Positions 23,825-31,613 of a DNA stretch of 64,000 nt are shown piece by piece. The stretch is from Caulobacter zeae (lineage in GTDB: Bacteria > Pseudomonadota > Alphaproteobacteria > Caulobacterales > Caulobacteraceae), in assembly GCF_002858925.1 (NCBI RefSeq), contig NZ_PJRS01000046.1, positions 1 through 64,000 on the forward strand. The letters run 5' to 3'. Below the pieces are notes generated by a model, which did no database searches, had not been told where the DNA came from, and worked only from the letters and a program-made list of their open reading frames with translations. Position 1 is the stretch's first letter; each line of letters starts with the position of its first letter. The translations under genes and the position numbers were made by a program.

Positions 23825-24121
23825 ATGAGCTACCTGCCTTCCCCACCCGCCTTCCACAGCGACGACGACGGCGTCACCGTCCACCAGCTGTTCCTGTCGG
23901 CCCAGGACGCCCCCAGCGCGCTGGACGCCGTCCGCCAGAGCCTGGCCGACTGCGGCGCCGAGCTGTGCAACCTGTCCCTGAAGCCCGTCGGCCAGCTGGT
24001 CGAGGCTTCCTTGCGCGTCCGTCGCCTCGGCGACCAGGCCGCCCGCCTGCTCGCCCGTGACCTGGCCGCCTGGCCCGGCGTCAACTCGGCCAGCGTGGAA
24101 CACCAGTGGGTGCGCCCGTGA
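23825..24121 (+). CDS. Small ACT-like protein, first of a tandem pair
   Basis: The 98-residue soluble protein shows a beta-alpha-beta layout: VTVHQLFLSAQDAPSALDAVRQSLADCG, then AELCNLSLKPVGQLVEASLRVRRLG, then ARLLARDLAAWPGVNSASVEHQW. This resembles a stand-alone ACT-type or metal-binding ferredoxin-like fold. It aligns with the next gene (LFLxxxDxPxAL near the start, V-x-H/G-x-W at the end), so the two are paralogues. The stop overlaps the GTG start of the partner. Function unknown; a paired regulator or ligand-binding heterodimer is a guess. Confidence 0.65.
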   Translation: MSYLPSPPAFHSDDDGVTVHQLFLSAQDAPSALDAVRQSLADCGAELCNLSLKPVGQLVEASLRVRRLGDQAARLLARDLAAWPGVNSASVEHQWVRP

Positions 24122-24393
24122 GCCTTGGCGACGTAAGCGAGCTCAAATCGGAAGACGACAAATGTCGCCTCTTCCTTGTGACCGCCGAGGACACGCCCGA
24201 GGCCCTGATGCGGGTGCTGGGCGTGGCCAGCGTGCAGCAGGTGCGCCTGCGCGCCCTGACCGCCCGGCCGGAAGGCGCTGACATCGCCATTCGCCTGGAG
24301 ATCGACGACCAGGGCGACGACCGCGCCCAGGTTCTGGCCGCACGCCTGGCGTCGGTTCCGGTGGTGCGGGGCGTGGGCCACGGCTGGCGCTGA
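24118..24393 (+). CDS. Small ACT-like protein, second of a tandem pair
   Basis: GTG 24118 overlaps the upstream stop (GTGA); GTG 24106 is an alternative start. The product is about 91 residues: CRLFLVTAEDTPEALMRVLGV, QVRLRALTARPEGADIAIRLEI, AARLASVPVVRGVGHGW. It repeats the layout of the previous protein with low identity. Overlapping genes suggest production in equal amounts and perhaps a heterodimer. I do not recognise a named family. Confidence 0.62.
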   Translation: MSLGDVSELKSEDDKCRLFLVTAEDTPEALMRVLGVASVQQVRLRALTARPEGADIAIRLEIDDQGDDRAQVLAARLASVPVVRGVGHGWR

Positions 24394-24454
24394 TCGCCTC
24401 CATCCTTTCGCCGGCTCGATCCGTACCTATCTCGAGCCTCTGAAAGGACCGCCC

Positions 24455-25045
24455 ATGATCCGTCGCCTCCTCATCGCCCTGGCCCTGCTGGCCGCGCCCC
24501 TGGCCGCCCTGCCGGCCTCGGCCTCCGCCGCGACCAAGACCGCCGTCTTCACCGGCGGCTGCTTCTGGTGCATGGAGAACGACATGCGCGGCATCCCCGG
24601 CGTCGTGAAGGTCGAGAGCGGCTACACCGGCGGCCACGTCAAGAACCCCACTTACCGCGACGTGACCAGCGAGCGCAGCGGCCACTACGAGGCCGTCCGC
24701 GTCACCTATGACCCGGCCAAGATCGAGTACGCCTACCTGCTGTCGCGCTACTGGAAACTGGTGGATCCCACCGACGACGGCGGCCAGTTCTGCGACCGCG
24801 GCCCGTCCTATCGCCCCGCCGTCTTCGTCGACGCCGAGCAGCGCCCCGCCGCCGAACGCTCGCGCACGCTCGCCGCCCAGCGGCTGAAGACCGGCGCGAT
24901 GAAGGCCCAGATCCTGCCGCTGCAGACCTTCTGGCCGGCCGAGGCCTATCACCGCGACTACGCCAAGAACAACGCCGTCGAGTACCACCTCTACCGCACC
25001 GGCTGCGGCCGCGACCGCCGGCTGGCGCAGGTTTGGGGGAAGTAG
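24455..25045 (+). CDS. msrA: Exported peptide methionine-S-sulfoxide reductase
   Basis: The 196-residue protein has a signal peptide (MIRRLLIALALLAAPLAALPASASA, about 25 residues) ahead of an MsrA domain with the active-site GCFWC at about residues 34-38. GYTGG, NPTYRDVTS, GHYEAVRVTYDP and a FWPAEAYHRDYA motif follow. A Cys near the C-terminus (TGCGRD) may serve as resolving Cys. MsrA repairs the S form of methionine sulfoxide; most MsrA are cytoplasmic, so this copy probably protects periplasmic proteins. No msrB lies nearby. Confidence 0.92.
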   Translation: MIRRLLIALALLAAPLAALPASASAATKTAVFTGGCFWCMENDMRGIPGVVKVESGYTGGHVKNPTYRDVTSERSGHYEAVRVTYDPAKIEYAYLLSRYWKLVDPTDDGGQFCDRGPSYRPAVFVDAEQRPAAERSRTLAAQRLKTGAMKAQILPLQTFWPAEAYHRDYAKNNAVEYHLYRTGCGRDRRLAQVWGK

Positions 25046-25052
25046 AATGCGA

Positions 25053-25207
25053 CCCTCCCCCTGAAGGGGGAGGCGGCCCGGAGGGCCGGAGGGCCGGAGG
25101 GCCGGAGGGCCGGAGGGGGAAGCTCCCTGATGAACCGGTAATAGTCCAAGCCCCGGTAATTTCTCCCCCCTCAGTCGCTCCGCGACAACTCCCCCTTCAG
25201 GGAGAGC
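25053..25207. repeat. Family A paired hairpin repeat, copy 5, with internal 9-bp tandem repeat
   Basis: The outer arms CCCTCCCCCTGAAGGGGGAGG and CTCCCCCTTCAGGGAGAG are inverted. Inside, the unit GGAGGGCCG is repeated about four times near 25079-25117, which no other copy in the window shows. It looks like replication slippage within the element. Confidence 0.8.
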
Positions 25208-25289
25208 GATAAATTACAGCCATAATCTCTCGACATTCCCTCGCGCGCATGGAAACCTCGCCGCAACGATAGAGGGAGACGCCGCGCCG

Positions 25290-26663
25290 ATGCTTCGCGC
25301 CGCTTTGTTCGCCACCGCCTGCGTGGCCGCCGCTTCCGCCGCCCCCTTCCAGATGGCGCTCGCACAGACCGCGCCGAAGGTCTCGGTCACCATCTACAAC
25401 AGCAACCTGGCGCTCGTTCAGGACCAGCGGACCATCGACGTCGCCGCCGGCCGCCAGCGGCTGGAGTTCAAGGACGTCTCGGCCGCCATCCGGCCCGAGA
25501 CCGTCAGCCTGTCCTCGCCCACCCTGGCCGTAGTCGAACAGAACTTCGACTACGACCTCCTGACCCCCGACAAGCTGATGGAGAAGGCGGTGGGGCGGCA
25601 GATCAAGATCGTCCGCACCAATCCCGGCGACGGCAAGGAGACCACCGAGACCGCCACAGTCCTGGCCGCCAACGAGGGCGTGGTGCTGAAGATCGGCGAC
25701 CGCATCGAGGTGCTGCGCGACGACGGCGTGCCCACCAGGGTGATCTTCGACAAGGTGCCCGAGACCCTGCGCGCGCGCCCCACCCTGTCGGTGACGGTCA
25801 ACGCCGAGAAGGCCGGCCCCACGCCGGTGACGCTCAGCTACCTGACCTCGGGCCTGTCGTGGGCGGCCGACTATGTCGCCCTGTTCGACGAGAAGAAGGG
25901 CGCGCTGGACCTGCAAGGCTGGATCACCCTGCAGAACAACGCCGGCACCGCCTTCGAGAACGCCCAGACCCAGCTGGTGGCCGGCAACGTCAACCAGTTC
26001 AACAACGGCGGCTACAACGCCGGCGCCACCTCGGCCGGGACCGAAGGCAGCGACCGCGAGCGCATCGCCGACTACTACATCTATCCCCTGCCCGAACGGA
26101 CCACGATCGCGTCGAACCAGAGCAAGCAGGTCGGCTTCCTCAGCGCCCAGGGCGTGGCCGCCAAGAAGGTCTACGAGGTGCGCGAGTACGGCTTCTCCAG
26201 CGACGCCAACCCGCAGAAGGCCATCACCGCCATCCAGTTCAGCAATTCCAGGCTGAAGGGCCTGGGCGACCAGCTGCCGGCCGGGACCATACGCGTCTAC
26301 ATGCGCGACCAGGCGGGCGATCCCAAGTTCATCGGCGAGAACAACATCGGCCACACCTCGGCCGGCTCGGAGCTGTCGATCAAGACCGGCGAGGCCTTCG
26401 ACGTCTCCAGCCAGGCGACCCTGGTCTCGCAGGAAAAGATCTCCAAGACCCGCTCGCGCTACGTCATGAAGTACCTGGTGCGCAACGCCCGCCCCGAGGC
26501 GGTGACGGTCGAGCTGCGCCAGGCCGGCCTGTGGCGCGACGGCAAGGTCACCGACGAAAGCCTGCCCAGCCGGCGCATCGACGCCCGCACCCTGGCCTGG
26601 AGCGTGCCCGTCCCCGCCAACGGCGAGACCGTCCTGACCTTCACGGTGGACAACGGCTGGTGA
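25290..26663 (+). CDS. DUF4139 secreted protein, copy 1
   Basis: The 457-residue protein has a signal peptide ending near ALAQ (residue 26). It then has VSVTIYNSNLALVQDQRTIDVAAGRQRLEF, the N-terminal mark of DUF4139 proteins, and later LSYLTSGLSWAADYVALFD, GWITLQNNAGTAFENAQTQLVAGN and YYIYPLPERTTI, all in the conserved order. The family is beta-rich and envelope located in many Gram-negatives; its role is not established. The paralogue follows after a family A repeat. Confidence 0.82.
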   Translation: MLRAALFATACVAAASAAPFQMALAQTAPKVSVTIYNSNLALVQDQRTIDVAAGRQRLEFKDVSAAIRPETVSLSSPTLAVVEQNFDYDLLTPDKLMEKAVGRQIKIVRTNPGDGKETTETATVLAANEGVVLKIGDRIEVLRDDGVPTRVIFDKVPETLRARPTLSVTVNAEKAGPTPVTLSYLTSGLSWAADYVALFDEKKGALDLQGWITLQNNAGTAFENAQTQLVAGNVNQFNNGGYNAGATSAGTEGSDRERIADYYIYPLPERTTIASNQSKQVGFLSAQGVAAKKVYEVREYGFSSDANPQKAITAIQFSNSRLKGLGDQLPAGTIRVYMRDQAGDPKFIGENNIGHTSAGSELSIKTGEAFDVSSQATLVSQEKISKTRSRYVMKYLVRNARPEAVTVELRQAGLWRDGKVTDESLPSRRIDARTLAWSVPVPANGETVLTFTVDNGW

Positions 26664-26684
26664 GCCCTAACCCGATCCGCAAGG

Positions 26685-26800
26685 AAACTCCCCCTGTGGG
26701 GGAGGTGTCGCCGAAGGCGACGGTGAGGGGAATGGCTGCTGACCTTGCCACGCCCGCCTCCGGTCGCTGCGCGACCGCCTCCCCCACAGGGGGAGGTTCC
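26685..26800. repeat. Family A paired hairpin repeat, copy 6, reaching the next start codon
   Basis: The left arm AACTCCCCCTGTGGGGGAGG has the inner hairpin TCGCCGAAGGCGA. The right arm GGTCGCTGCGCGACC is followed by CTCCCCCACAGGGGGAGGTTCC. The final GGGGGAGG lies four bases before the TTG start of the second DUF4139 gene. Confidence 0.85.
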
Positions 26801-28408
26801 TTGCTGCCGCGCTCAGCCCTCGCAGCCCTTGCCCTTCTGATTGCCCCCCTCGCCGCCCCCGGCCCCTCTTGGGCCGAGGTCATCGCATCGCCCGCCGCCG
26901 AGGCCATGGCCGTCACCCTCTATCGCGACGGCCAGGGACCGGTGCAGAAGCTGTCGCCGTGGCAGAAGCAGCAGGCCTTCGAGAAAGGCCTGATCCTGGT
27001 CAGCGAGACCCGCACGGTCGAGCTGCCGGCCGGCCGCCACAGCCTGCGCTTCGACGGTGTCGCCGAGGGCCTGATCCCCCAGAGCGCGGCCATCGAGGGC
27101 CTGCCCTCCGGCGCGGTCGAGCGGAACTACGACTACGCCCTGCTCAGCCCCGGAACCTTGGTCGAGCGCTCATTGGGCAAGCCGGTGAAGGTGGTGCGCA
27201 CCAACCGCGAGACCGGTCGCCAGTCCAGCGTCGACGCCACCCTGGTCCAAGGCCCGTCCGGCCTGATGGTCCGCACGGCCGATGGCGTCGAGGTGCTGGG
27301 CTGCTCGGGCGGGGCAGAGCGCCTGGTCTTCGACCGCGCTCCGGAGGGCCTGTCCAGCAAGCCCAGCCTCTCGGCCGAAATCGACGTGCCGATGGCCGGG
27401 CGATACGCCTTGACCCTGACCTACCTGGCGATCGGCGTGAACTGGCAGGCCGACTATGTCGCCACCCTCAATCCCGACGGCCGGACCCTCGACCTCCTGG
27501 GCTGGCTGACCCTGATGAACAGCTCGGGCACGAGCTTCGCCGACGCGCCCACCCAGCTCGTGGCGGGCAAGCTTCAGCGCGTGCCGGTCAACATCATCCG
27601 CCCGCGCGTGGTCCCCGTGCGCCGCGACTGCTGGCCGATGGACACCACCACCCATGGCCAGCCGGGCATGGCGGGCGCCATGGATGTCGGCGCCATGCCG
27701 GCCATGGCCCCGCCGCCTCCGCCCCCGCCTCCGCCGCCCCCCGCGCCGGCCATGGAGATGCGGGGAGTCGTCGCGGCCAATCGCGTCATGGCCCAGCAGT
27801 CCGATCTGGGCGACTACAAGCTCTACACCCTCCCCGAACCGGTGACGGTGGCCGCCCGCCAGACCAAGCAGATGGCCTTCCTCGACGAGAAGGGCGTGCG
27901 CTACCAGCGGCTCTACGTCACCCTGGTCAGCCCCTGGAACGACTATGGCGGCGATCAGCCCGTGCGCCCCCCGCAGGTGGTGCTGCGCCTAGACAACAAG
28001 ACCGCCGAGGGGCTGGGAAAGCCCCTGCCCTCCGGCGCCCTGTCGGTGATGGAGACCATAGGCGACGTCCCCGCCTTCGCCGGCGAACAGGCCGTGCGCG
28101 ACGTGGCGGTCGGCGAACCGGTGGACCTGGCGATCGGCTGGGGCATGGACGTACGCATGCGACCTCGCCTGGTCGAGGACAAGCGCGCCGACAAGACGAC
28201 CGTCCGGCGCACCTACGAGGTCGACCTGGCCAACAACAAGTCGATCCCGATCACGGTCGAGATCCGCCACGACCCGAACGTCCAGTTCTTCAAGGTGGTC
28301 TCCGAACCGGCCAAGCACGACATCCGCCAGGGCCAGGTCGCCTGGCGCGTGACGCTGAAGCCGGGCGAAAGTCGCGTCTTCCGCTACGCCGTCAGGCACG
28401 CGGGCTGA
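26801..28408 (+). CDS. DUF4139 secreted protein, copy 2
   Basis: The best start is TTG 26801: it yields a good signal peptide (LLPRSALAALALLIAPLAAPGPSWAEV) and GGGGGAGG lies four bases upstream. The product is 535 residues. It shares NYDYALLSPGTLVERSLGKPVKVVRTN, LTYLAIGVNWQADYVATL, GWLTLMNSSGTSFADAPTQLVAGK and YKLYTLPEPVTV with copy 1. An insert of about 40 residues near the middle contains an 11-Pro run (about residues 307-317) and Met/Ala repeats. The Shine-Dalgarno appears to come from the family A repeat. ATG 26731 inside the repeat is an alternative but unlikely start. Confidence 0.78.
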   Translation: MLPRSALAALALLIAPLAAPGPSWAEVIASPAAEAMAVTLYRDGQGPVQKLSPWQKQQAFEKGLILVSETRTVELPAGRHSLRFDGVAEGLIPQSAAIEGLPSGAVERNYDYALLSPGTLVERSLGKPVKVVRTNRETGRQSSVDATLVQGPSGLMVRTADGVEVLGCSGGAERLVFDRAPEGLSSKPSLSAEIDVPMAGRYALTLTYLAIGVNWQADYVATLNPDGRTLDLLGWLTLMNSSGTSFADAPTQLVAGKLQRVPVNIIRPRVVPVRRDCWPMDTTTHGQPGMAGAMDVGAMPAMAPPPPPPPPPPPAPAMEMRGVVAANRVMAQQSDLGDYKLYTLPEPVTVAARQTKQMAFLDEKGVRYQRLYVTLVSPWNDYGGDQPVRPPQVVLRLDNKTAEGLGKPLPSGALSVMETIGDVPAFAGEQAVRDVAVGEPVDLAIGWGMDVRMRPRLVEDKRADKTTVRRTYEVDLANNKSIPITVEIRHDPNVQFFKVVSEPAKHDIRQGQVAWRVTLKPGESRVFRYAVRHAG

Positions 28409-28676
28409 CGCCATCCAGGCGTGTCGCAAGCGCCACAGCAACCGAACGATGCGCGAGATCGGCGAACGCCGGTCTTGCGGCGGCGCGCGACGCATGACAT
28501 CTGCCCACTCCCGATCAGAACTCCGGAGCCGAACCGCCGCATGACCTTTCTCGTCGCACAGCTGAAGCCGCCGATGCCGGCGGAATGGCGCGCGTCGACC
28601 AAGGCGCGCCCGGCCCTTCGCCCCACCGCTTCCAACCGCTGATCGCGGCCGCTCCGGCCGCGTCCGGAGTTCTTCG

Positions 28677-29693
28677 ATGTCCATCCTGCCCCTGGCCGGG
28701 CCGTCCGCGACGGCTTCGCCGCTGTTGCGCCTGATCGCGCCAGACTACGCCGACACGCTGGCCACCCTGTGGCCCGCGCCCCATACGCCGTTCCTGACCG
28801 CGCCCGCCGCGCGGCGCCACCTGGTCTGCCTGATGCTGGCGGTCGAACCCGCCGGCCCTGCGCCGCTGGAGGTCTCCCGCCTGCTGGAAGAGCCGTTGCG
28901 CAAGGCCGTGCACCTGGTGCTCGACCCGGCTCCCGACGGCCTGCGCCGGGCGCTGGAGCACCTGGGCGAAATCGCCTGGAGCCCCGCCGACTATCGCGTG
29001 CTGCTGGCGCTGCTGACCGAACCGGCCGCCGCCAAGCGGCTGCGCCACGCCGCGGCGATCACGCCCGACGAGGTGCGCACGCTCGACGCCCTGCCGCCGG
29101 CCGTGCGCATCCACGGCGGAGGACCGATGCGGATGGGCCCCGCCCAGGCGGTGCTGCTGGCCGAGGCGCATGCGGCCCTGTCGCGTCGCCTGTCGCCGGC
29201 GGTGCTGACCGAGCGCATCGCCGCCTGGGCTCGCGCGCCCGACACCAAGGCCCTGTTCGCCCTGGTGGCCGAGGACTTCCGCCTCGACCCGCCGGCTCCG
29301 CCGCATCCGGGCACCGAGCGGCTGCGACCGCTGGCGGACGCGGCGGCCATCCGCGACGCGGCCCGCCGCTATCGCAACTGCCTGGAGAACTACATCGACG
29401 ACGCGCTCGACCGGCGCAGCGCCATCTACGAGTGGCTGCCCGAGCCGGGCGCGGTGATCGAGCTGACGCCCGACGGCATCTTCGGCTGGCGGCTGGACCA
29501 GGCGCGCCTGCGCAGCAACAAGGCCGTGGACGAGGCCACGCGCGAGGCCATCGTCGGAGAGCTTCGGGGCATGGGGCTGCACGTCGGCCGCAGCGCTTGG
29601 CAGATCCGCAACGCGCTCGACCGCGCCGCCGCGCCGGACTTCAAGCTCGAGCCCGTCGACGCGGCGATCGCCGAATACTTCACCGGCTTCTGA
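28677..29693 (+). CDS. Hypothetical protein, possible PcfJ-like segment
   Basis: The 338-residue soluble protein has no signal or membrane helix and is rich in Ala, Arg and Leu. The C-terminal part carries YRNCLENYIDDALDRRSAIYEW, then AVIELTPDGIFGWRLDQ and RLRSNKAVDEAT. This combination of a Cys-x4-Tyr with a later W-x-L-x-Q and N resembles the PcfJ-like family known from mobile elements. The likeness is weak and the N-terminal 200 residues match nothing I recall. The gene is alone on its strand. Its role is unknown. Confidence 0.55.
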   Translation: MSILPLAGPSATASPLLRLIAPDYADTLATLWPAPHTPFLTAPAARRHLVCLMLAVEPAGPAPLEVSRLLEEPLRKAVHLVLDPAPDGLRRALEHLGEIAWSPADYRVLLALLTEPAAAKRLRHAAAITPDEVRTLDALPPAVRIHGGGPMRMGPAQAVLLAEAHAALSRRLSPAVLTERIAAWARAPDTKALFALVAEDFRLDPPAPPHPGTERLRPLADAAAIRDAARRYRNCLENYIDDALDRRSAIYEWLPEPGAVIELTPDGIFGWRLDQARLRSNKAVDEATREAIVGELRGMGLHVGRSAWQIRNALDRAAAPDFKLEPVDAAIAEYFTGF

Positions 29694-29720
29694 CGAAGCC
29701 GGTGAAGACCGGTCGCCGTA

Positions 29721-30335
29721 TCAGAACGGCAGGATGTTGCGCTGGCGGCTGTAGGCCAGGTAGCCGATGTTGGCGCCCAGGCGCAGGCCGACGCCGGCGC
29801 GGATCGGGGCAAGGACGATGGTGTCGGCCTTCTGGTAGTTCACACCCAGGCCGCCCACGAGATAGGCGCTGCCCTCGACGCCGGGGAAACGGCGGAAGAT
29901 GGCGTCCGGGTATTGCAGGTTATAGCAGAGGGTGAAGACGCGGCTGGCGTTGCCGCCCCAGTCCCAACCCACCGACGGGCCCTGCCAGAACACTTCCTGG
30001 GTCGGACGATCCTTCATGTAGAGCAGGCCGCGGCCGTAGCGCAGGCCCACCGCGATGGCGCCCGAGCCCTCCTCGCCGGCCACATAGCCGGTGGGCTGGC
30101 CGCGCTCGCGGAAGATCCGCTCGATCGCCGCGCCGGCGCTTTCGGCCGTCACGCCCAGGAAATCCGACGTGGCGCGGACCATCTCGTCGGCCGAATAGGT
30201 CGCCGCCGCGCCGGTGTCGTAGGCCGGCCCGTTCGGATCGGGATTGCGCGGCTGCGAGGTGCTGGCGCAGGCGCCCAGGCCGGCGGAGGACAGGCCCGTG
30301 GCCATGCCCGAAAGGATCAGCTTGCGGCGGTCCAT
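29721..30335 (-). CDS. eipA: EipA-like envelope protein (DUF1134)
   Basis: The start M 30335 (MDRRKLILSGMATGLSSAGLGAC) gives 204 residues with a Tat-like or lipoprotein signal and a Cys at the expected lipobox position. The core has IFRERGQPTGYVAGEEGSGAIAVGLRYGRG, FWQGPSVGWDWGGNASRVF and GSAYLVGGLGVNYQ, clear DUF1134 marks. EipA of Brucella is a periplasmic beta-barrel-like protein needed for envelope stress resistance and virulence, and its gene is activated by CtrA. A perfect CtrA box lies 70 bp upstream here. It follows murG on the same strand. Confidence 0.88.
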   Translation of the reverse strand: MDRRKLILSGMATGLSSAGLGACASTSQPRNPDPNGPAYDTGAAATYSADEMVRATSDFLGVTAESAGAAIERIFRERGQPTGYVAGEEGSGAIAVGLRYGRGLLYMKDRPTQEVFWQGPSVGWDWGGNASRVFTLCYNLQYPDAIFRRFPGVEGSAYLVGGLGVNYQKADTIVLAPIRAGVGLRLGANIGYLAYSRQRNILPF

Positions 30336-30404
30336 GTGTCTTTCTCGCAGCTCCAACGTGTCGGCACTGTCACAGGCTTTCATGTCGGGTTTGGGGCGCG
30401 TTGC

Positions 30405-30419
30405 TTAACGACGGGTTAA
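30405..30419 (-). promoter_or_regulatory. CtrA binding site upstream of eipA
   Basis: TTAA-CGACGGG-TTAA fits the full CtrA consensus TTAA-N7-TTAA exactly. It lies between murG and eipA, about 70 bp before the eipA start, a suitable place for CtrA activation in the cell cycle. Confidence 0.75.
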
Positions 30420-30448
30420 GCATGTTCCCGCGCCTTGGGCCCCAAAAC

Positions 30449-31537
30449 TCAACGCGCGGTGCGCTCCACCAGGTCCGCCAGGTGCTCGGCCGCGTCGGGC
30501 ACGGCCACCGAACGGGCGCCCTTGGCCATGCGGGCCAGGCGCTCGGGGCTCTTGAGCAGGGCGTTCAGCGCCCCGGCCAGGGCGTCGACGGTCAGCTCGT
30601 CCTCCAGGCACACGGCCGCGCCGCCGGCCTCCTCCAGCAGCTTGGCGTTGAAGCGCTGGTGGTCGTCGGCGGCGATCTTCAGCGGCACCAGGATCGACGG
30701 GCGGCCGGCCACGGCCAGCTCGCAGCAGGTGGACGAGCCGGCGCGGCCGACCACGATATGGCTCTGGCGCAGGCGCCCGGCCATGTCGCGGAAGAACGGC
30801 GCGACCTCGCAGTCGACCATGGCGTTGCGATAGATCTTGCGGGCGTGCTCCATGCTCTCGGCGCGAGCCTGCTGGAACACCTTCATGCGGCCGCGCATCT
30901 CTTCGGGCAGCTTGGCGATGGCCTCGGGCACCAGCTCCGACAGCAGGCGCGCGCCCTGGCTGCCGCCGGTGACGAGGATGCGCAGCTGCACCTCGGGCGG
31001 CAGGTAGGCGACCTGCGCCAGGTCGCGGATCTCCGGGCGCACGGGGCTGCCCACCACGTGGGCGCGGGCCTTCACGGCCGGCTTGGCCATCTGCAAGGTC
31101 GGGAAGGCGCAGGCCACCTCGGTGACATAGGGCGCCAGGAAGCGGTTCACGCGGCCCAGCACCGCGTTCTGCTCGTGGATCACTGTCGGGCGCTTTTCCA
31201 GCAGCGCCGCCAGCAGCGCCGGCAGCGCCGGATAGCCGCCGAAGCCGACCACCACCGACGGGTTCAGCCGGGCGAAGGCCTGCTTGGCCTGCAACACGCC
31301 CTGAGTGACGGCGATGCCGGCCTTGATCATGCCGATCGGGTCGCCGGCCTTGGCCGTAGCGGCTGACAGGGCCAGCCGCTCCTGAGCCGGGAACTTGTCG
31401 GCATAGAACGCGCCGCGCTCGTCGGTGGCCAGGACCACGCGCCAGCCGCGGCTGATCAGGGCCTCCGACAGCGCCTGGGCGGGGAACATGTGGCCGCCGG
31501 TGCCCCCGGCGGCGACGATCGCCAGCTTGCCGCTCAT
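30449..31537 (-). CDS. murG: UDP-GlcNAc transferase of lipid II synthesis
   Basis: The 362-residue protein opens with the glycine loop AAGGTGGHMFPAQALSEAL. It has the HEQNAVLGRVNRF segment, GGSQGARLLSELVP, and the nucleotide-sugar motif GRAGSSTCCELAVAGRPSILVPLK. MurG adds GlcNAc to lipid I at the inner face of the membrane, making lipid II. It lies 77 bp downstream of ftsW. In many relatives murC and murB follow; here eipA follows instead. Confidence 0.97.
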   Translation of the reverse strand: MSGKLAIVAAGGTGGHMFPAQALSEALISRGWRVVLATDERGAFYADKFPAQERLALSAATAKAGDPIGMIKAGIAVTQGVLQAKQAFARLNPSVVVGFGGYPALPALLAALLEKRPTVIHEQNAVLGRVNRFLAPYVTEVACAFPTLQMAKPAVKARAHVVGSPVRPEIRDLAQVAYLPPEVQLRILVTGGSQGARLLSELVPEAIAKLPEEMRGRMKVFQQARAESMEHARKIYRNAMVDCEVAPFFRDMAGRLRQSHIVVGRAGSSTCCELAVAGRPSILVPLKIAADDHQRFNAKLLEEAGGAAVCLEDELTVDALAGALNALLKSPERLARMAKGARSVAVPDAAEHLADLVERTAR

Positions 31538-31613
31538 CAGACCAGATCCGCCGCACGCATGGCGGAAACCAGGAAGGTGTTACGCAACTGCAGTCTCCCT
31601 AACCCGAGAGCCT

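Noticed and set aside
26731-26800. ATG 26731 as start of the second DUF4139 gene
   Set aside because: It would place repeat-derived residues before the signal peptide; TTG 26801 has a better ribosome binding site and gives a clean signal peptide.
28421-28642. 73-codon frame between the DUF4139 gene and the 338-residue gene
   Set aside because: Poor ribosome binding site, Arg/Pro-rich shadow-like composition and no conserved motif.
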